Origin: Azoarcus sp. Aa7
Lineage (GTDB): Bacteria > Pseudomonadota > Gammaproteobacteria > Burkholderiales > Rhodocyclaceae
NCBI RefSeq assembly: GCF_014822185.1
Contig: NZ_QVLR01000023.1
Span: 1 to 57,854, forward strand
Reading direction: 5' to 3'
DNA length: 57,854 nt
Part shown: positions 54,005 through 57,854 of the stretch, in pieces
Position numbering within the stretch: position 1 is the first letter of the stretch
How the letters are laid out: every line of letters begins with the position of its first letter
Position numbers and translations under genes: made by a program
The notes under the pieces: model-generated
What the model was told of the DNA's origin: nothing
What the model saw: only the letters and a program-made list of their open reading frames with translations
Database searches by the model: none

Positions 54005-55134
54005 CGCGTCAGCACCACGCCGTCGGGCGCGAACCACGCGACCCGCACCGCATCGCCCCAGGTCGGCGGCGGAGCGTCGCCCCAATGCACGGACGGCACG
54101 CTCGCGATCACGATGCGGCCGTTCGCGAGGCGCACGTGATACACGGAATGGCTGCCGAGGTAGGCGATGTCGGCGACCTCGCCCGATGCCGCGTTGCAGC
54201 CGGCACCGTCGGGCGCATGATCCGAAGCGGCGCCGGCCCGGCTCAGCGTCACGCGCTCGGGGCGCACCGAGGCCCAGGCCTCCTCCCCCTCGGCCAAGCC
54301 CGCATCCGGCGGCAACATGATCGCCGCCGGCAAGTCCCCGCACGCGAGCGTCCCGCCCGCGACCCGCCCGCGGAACAGGTTGGTCTCGCCGATGAACTCG
54401 GCCGTGAAGCGGCAGCTCGGCGTCTCGTAGATCTCGCCCGGCGTGCCGACCTGCAGCAGGCGCCCCTCGTTCATCACGCCGATGCGCCCGGCCATCGTCA
54501 TCGCCTCTTCCTGGTCGTGCGTGACGAGGATGCAGGTGACGCCGACGCGCTCGATCAGGTTCACGAGCTCCAGCTGCGTGCGCTGGCGGATCTTCTTGTC
54601 CAGCGCGGCGAGCGGTTCGTCGAGGAGCAGCAGCTTGGGTTCCTTCGCGAGGCTGCGCGCGAGCGCGACGCGCTGCTGCTGCCCGCCCGAGAGCTCGTGC
54701 GGCTTCCTGCGCGCATAGCGCTGCATCTGCACCAGCTCCAGCATCTCGGCGACGCGCGCATCGACCTCGGCACGCGTCAGCCGCGGCCGCTCCTGCCACA
54801 ACCCGAACGCGACGTTGGCCTCGACCGTCATGTGCGGGAAGAGCGCGTAGGACTGGAACATCATGTTCGTCGGGCGGCGGTGCGCGGGCACTGCGGCGAG
54901 GTCCTCGCCGTCGAGCACGATGCGCCCCGCATCCGGCGTCTCCAGCCCGGCGAGCATGCGCAGCAGCGTGGACTTGCCGCAGCCCGAGCTACCCAGCAGC
55001 GCGAAGATCTCGCGTTCGGCGATCGCCAGCGACACGTCATCCACCGCGAGCGTGTCGTCGAAGCGCTTCGTCACGCCGTCGATGCGCAGGTAGGCCCGCC
55101 CCCTCTCCGCCCCTTTTTCGCCGCCCGGTTCCAC
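54001..55134 (-). CDS. potG: Polyamine-type ABC importer ATPase (PotA/PotG-like)
   Basis: The 377-aa protein has Walker A GSSGCGKST, the Q-loop FQSYALFPHMTVEANVAFGL, signature LSGGQQQRVALARSL, Walker B LLLLDEPLAALD and the H-loop THDQEEAM. A C-terminal TOBE regulatory domain (about 285-377) follows. The GTG at 55134 has GGGAG upstream and begins the protein about 14 residues before the conserved YLRIDGVTKRF; no ATG fits. It follows the binding protein gene by 23 bp. Confidence 0.93.
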   Translation of the reverse strand: MEPGGEKGAERGRAYLRIDGVTKRFDDTLAVDDVSLAIAEREIFALLGSSGCGKSTLLRMLAGLETPDAGRIVLDGEDLAAVPAHRRPTNMMFQSYALFPHMTVEANVAFGLWQERPRLTRAEVDARVAEMLELVQMQRYARRKPHELSGGQQQRVALARSLAKEPKLLLLDEPLAALDKKIRQRTQLELVNLIERVGVTCILVTHDQEEAMTMAGRIGVMNEGRLLQVGTPGEIYETPSCRFTAEFIGETNLFRGRVAGGTLACGDLPAAIMLPPDAGLAEGEEAWASVRPERVTLSRAGAASDHAPDGAGCNAASGEVADIAYLGSHSVYHVRLANGRIVIASVPSVHWGDAPPPTWGDAVRVAWFAPDGVVLTR

Positions 55135-55157
55135 GCCCGTCTCCCGGCTCGGCCGCG

Positions 55158-56261
55158 CTACTTCGCCGTCTTGAAACGGTTCAGCGCCTGCGTGAGCTCG
55201 CGCTGAACCTCCTTCGTCAGCACCGGCTTCGCGTGCAGGCGCAGCTTCAGCGCCTCGGGCACATTGATCGCCGGATTGCCGGTGATCTCCGCCGAGGTCA
55301 GCGACAGCGCCGCCTTGTTCGCGCTGAGGTAGTAGGTCTCGTTGGAGATCTGCGCGACGACCCGCGGATCCAGCATCGCGTTGATCCACGCATGCGCATT
55401 GGCGACGTGCGGCGCGTCGCGCGGGATCGCCATCACATCCACCGACATCATCGCCCCCGTCTTCGGGATCAGGTAGCGCACATTCGCGCCGGTGTGCGAT
55501 TCGGCCGCACGCCGCGCGGCGATCAGCGCATCGCCCGAGAACATCATCGCGACACACAGGCTGCCCTTGGCCATCTGGTCGATCGGAGAAGTATTGAACA
55601 CGCGGATGTCGCGCCGCACCGGGCGGATGCGCTCGACCGCGGCGCGGATGTCGCCCGGATCCATCTTCGCGGTGTCGGCGCCGGCATACAGCATCGCCGC
55701 CGGAATCACGTCGCTCGCCTCGTCCATCAGCGCGATGCCGCAACCCTTCAGGCGCGCGGTCACGGCCGGATCGAAAAGGAGATCCCACGCGTTGTCCGGC
55801 AGCTTGCCGTCCAGTGCCTTCTCCACCTTGTCGACATTGATCGCGACGCCGGTCGTGTACCACATGTAGGGCACGACGAAGCGGTTGCCGGGGTCGGCGC
55901 GCTCGACCGCCTGGAGGATCACCGGGTCGAGGTTGGCGAGATTCGGCAGGCGCGCCTTGTCGAGCGGCTGGAAGATGCCCGCCTGGATCTGCCGGCCCGC
56001 GTATTCGACGCTGGGATAGACGACGTCATAACCGCTGGAACCGGTCAACAGCTTGCCCTGCAGCGTCGCGTTGCTGTCGTACAGGTCGTACTTCACCGCG
56101 ATGCCGGTGGCCTTCTCGAAGGCCGGGATCGTGTCGCGCGCGATGTAGTCGTTCCAGTTGTAGACGTTCAGCGCATTCGCGTCCGCCGCGCCCGCTCCGG
56201 ACGCGAACAGAGCGGCCCCCAGAAGGCCCAGCAGCGCCGCCAGAAACCCGTGCAGTCGCAT
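55158..56261 (-). CDS. potF: Polyamine-type periplasmic binding protein (PotF/SpuD-like)
   Basis: The 367-aa protein has a signal peptide (cleavage near GAGA-AD), then the typical LNVYNWNDYIARDTIPAFEKATGI start of putrescine-binding PotF proteins. YDSNATLQGKLLTGSSGYDVVYPS, YMWYTTGVAINVDKV and AYAGAD-like segments follow. Binding-site residues (Trp, Asp and Tyr in the WNDY motif) are present. GAGGA precedes the ATG at 56261. It is the first gene of the operon. Confidence 0.94.
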   Translation of the reverse strand: MRLHGFLAALLGLLGAALFASGAGAADANALNVYNWNDYIARDTIPAFEKATGIAVKYDLYDSNATLQGKLLTGSSGYDVVYPSVEYAGRQIQAGIFQPLDKARLPNLANLDPVILQAVERADPGNRFVVPYMWYTTGVAINVDKVEKALDGKLPDNAWDLLFDPAVTARLKGCGIALMDEASDVIPAAMLYAGADTAKMDPGDIRAAVERIRPVRRDIRVFNTSPIDQMAKGSLCVAMMFSGDALIAARRAAESHTGANVRYLIPKTGAMMSVDVMAIPRDAPHVANAHAWINAMLDPRVVAQISNETYYLSANKAALSLTSAEITGNPAINVPEALKLRLHAKPVLTKEVQRELTQALNRFKTAK

Positions 56262-56464
56262 CGCATTCCTCGCACCCAGTCCCACGTACCCGCATTGTGC
56301 ACAGGCGCCCGAAAAACGTACGCAACATTTTTGCGCAGCGCGGCGCCTTCCCGCCCACGACTGCCGCGCACGAGCCCGCAGCAGGCATCCGCCCTGAACT
56401 TCGACCCCGTTTCGCACGCTCCGTGCGACCCCTTGCGACCCCGTCCGACCGGCTCGAAGAGAAT

Positions 56465-56497
56465 CCCGTTGACATGTTTTTAGGATATGCTAACGGG
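56465..56497. promoter_or_regulatory. Dyad between potF and vgrG
   Basis: CCCGTTGACAT and ATGCTAACGGG are 11-bp inverted arms with two mismatches around an AT-rich 11-base centre. The site lies in the only AT-rich patch of the 304-bp divergent gap and contains TTGACA. It could be an operator or promoter for either gene. Nothing else recognisable is in 56262-56565. Confidence 0.4.
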
Positions 56498-56565
56498 TTT
56501 TCCGGCAACCAGGCGAAAGTGACGCTGCTGCCCCTGCTCGCCGCAGCGCGCGTCCCGGACCCCAC

Positions 56566-57854
56566 ATGCACAGCATTCCCGACCTCATCGCCGGCGGCGC
56601 CGGATGGCGCCAGACCGCGCGCCTGCTCACGCTGACGACGCCACTCGGCCCCGACGTCCTGCTCGCCGAAACGGCCACCCTCGACGAGGCGCTCGGCCCG
56701 CTCGCCGAACATGCCGGCTTCCGCATCGAGCTCACCGCCCTGAGCGCCGACGCCCACCTGCCGCTCGCCCCTCTGCTCGGCCAGCCCGCACGCGTCGATC
56801 TGCTCACCGCTGCCTCGCGCACCGCCCTCCGGCCCTTCCACGGCCACATCACCCACGCCGCCCGCCTCGGCGCCGACGGCGGCTTCGCGCGCTACCGGCT
56901 GACAATCGAGCCCTGGTTGAGCTTCCTCGGCCGCACGCGCGACAGCTACCTGTTCCAGGACATGAGCGTCGTCGAGATCGTCGACGAACTGCTCGGCGAC
57001 TGGCAGGCACGGGGGCGGCTCGCCCCCGCATGGCGCTGGCAGCTCGCCGACCCCGCCGCCTACCCGCGGCGCGGCATGACCACCCAGTACTGCGAAAGCG
57101 ACCTCGCCTTCCTCAGGCGCCTGCTCGCCGAGGAGGGGCTGTTCAGCTGGTTCGAGCACCAGGCCGACAGCGGCCCCGCGCTCGGCGCCCACACGCTCGT
57201 CATCGCCGACCACAACGCCGCCTTCCGCGACAACCCGCAGGCGCACATCCGCTTCACCCAGGCCGGCGCGACGCTCGCCGAAGACAGCCTCGACCGCTGG
57301 ACCGCCACGGCCCGCATGGACACCACCGCCACCCGCGCCGCGAGCTGGGACTACCGCAGCCTCGCGACGCGCCCCCAGGCCGCCGACAGCGCCATCACCC
57401 CTGCAACGGGCGCCGCCACCGTCGCCACCGACGACCCCGGTCCCTACGCGTGGCAGACCGCGGCCGACGGCGAACGCATGATCCGCCGCCAGCGCGAAGC
57501 CATCGACGCCCGCACGCGGCAGATGCTCGGCGAAGGCAGCGTGCGCGGCGCAGCGCCCGGCACCACCTTCGAACTCGCCGACCACGCGCGGCATGCCGGC
57601 ACGGACGCCGACCAGCGCCGCTTCCTGATCACCGCCGTCACGCACCGCGCCCGCAACAACCTCGCGACGCTCCTGCCCCCGACCGCAGGCACCGCCGCAC
57701 CGGACGCCGGCACCGCCGACTTCTACCGCAACCGCCTCCGCTGCGTCCCCGCCGCCGTGGCCGTCGAGCAGCAGCGGGCGCCAGGGCACGGCGGCGGGGA
57801 CGCAGCGGAGGCGGTTGCGGTAGAAGTCGGCGGTGCCGGCGTCCGGTGCTGCTC
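56566..57854 (+). CDS. vgrG: Type VI secretion VgrG spike protein, truncated
   Basis: The frame is open from ATG 56566 to the contig end, about 400 residues reliable to roughly 57759. It matches the N-terminal gp27-like part of VgrG/TssI: FHGHITHAARLGADGGFARYRLTIEPWLSFL, TQYCESDLAFLRRLLAEEGLFSWFEH, and FYRNRLRCVPAAV. VgrG trimers form the tip of the type VI secretion tube and carry effectors. The gp5-like needle part is missing, because sequence after 57759 is a fold-back. No other type VI genes are in the window. Confidence 0.85.
   Translation, partial: MHSIPDLIAGGAGWRQTARLLTLTTPLGPDVLLAETATLDEALGPLAEHAGFRIELTALSADAHLPLAPLLGQPARVDLLTAASRTALRPFHGHITHAARLGADGGFARYRLTIEPWLSFLGRTRDSYLFQDMSVVEIVDELLGDWQARGRLAPAWRWQLADPAAYPRRGMTTQYCESDLAFLRRLLAEEGLFSWFEHQADSGPALGAHTLVIADHNAAFRDNPQAHIRFTQAGATLAEDSLDRWTATARMDTTATRAASWDYRSLATRPQAADSAITPATGAATVATDDPGPYAWQTAADGERMIRRQREAIDARTRQMLGEGSVRGAAPGTTFELADHARHAGTDADQRRFLITAVTHRARNNLATLLPPTAGTAAPDAGTADFYRNRLRCVPAAVAVEQQRAPGHGGGDAAEAVAVEVGGAGVRCC
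57698..57848. repeat. Terminal inverted repeat (fold-back at contig end)
   Basis: Positions 57698-57759 and 57787-57848 are perfect 62-bp reverse complements separated by 27 bases. Read on the opposite strand, the 27-base loop continues the vgrG frame after CVPAAV with PWRPLLLDG, as expected for the family. The true downstream sequence therefore appears inverted, which indicates a chimeric fold-back. Confidence 0.92.

Overview
The window is a very GC-rich, gene-dense chromosomal contig that most resembles a betaproteobacterium of the Azoarcus/Aromatoleum/Thauera type. That placement is inferred from base composition, gene content and protein style, not from a search. Both ends are fold-backs (inverted repeats of about 50 and 62 bp), almost certainly assembly or library chimeras, so the first and last genes are truncated. 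No rRNA, tRNA, CRISPR array or insertion sequence was seen.

Region 1 (1-26.7 kb) is the most interesting part. Minus-strand genes encode a type II secretion / type IV pilus-like machine (receiver-only regulator, GspE ATPase, PilM/GspL-, PilN- and PilO-like proteins and a cut-off membrane protein). They also encode a row of exported redox proteins: a SurA-N-like chaperone, a fusion of cytochrome c to an ABC-type binding protein, two SCO copper chaperones, a YVTN beta-propeller protein and a 1943-aa multicopper oxidase of the MnxG/MofA (Mn(II) oxidase) architecture. Further along are two paralogous small secreted proteins, a lytic transglycosylase, the pseudopilin GspG with GspF, a sensor kinase with an NtrC-type sigma54 activator, and a large secreted Ig-like protein. 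Near-consensus sigma54 promoters (TGGCAC-N5-TTGC) precede the oxidase, the small proteins, the secretion operon and the Ig-like gene; a weaker one precedes gspG. GGGG-N6-CCCC dyads cluster upstream of several of them. I read this as one regulon that builds, secretes and metallates a giant extracellular metal oxidase through its own secretion machine.

Region 2 (26.7-36.4 kb) is a translationally coupled recC-recB-recD operon. recD carries an in-frame 81-bp copy of a palindromic repeat that is intergenic at two other places in the window.

Region 3 (36.6-46.8 kb) has an SdiA-regulated-type propeller protein, two tandem paralogous RTX proteins followed by a type I secretion ABC protein and membrane fusion protein, a YdjM-like membrane hydrolase, an 18-codon remnant resembling the start of htpX, and an AI-2E family permease.

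Region 4 (46.8-50.3 kb) is a chromate resistance operon (chrB, chrA and a DMT permease with a histidine-rich tail) behind a strong dyad. Region 5 (50.3-56.3 kb) is a polyamine-type ABC importer (binding protein, ATPase, two permeases) coupled to an exporter-type ABC half transporter. The window ends in a truncated vgrG of a type VI secretion system.
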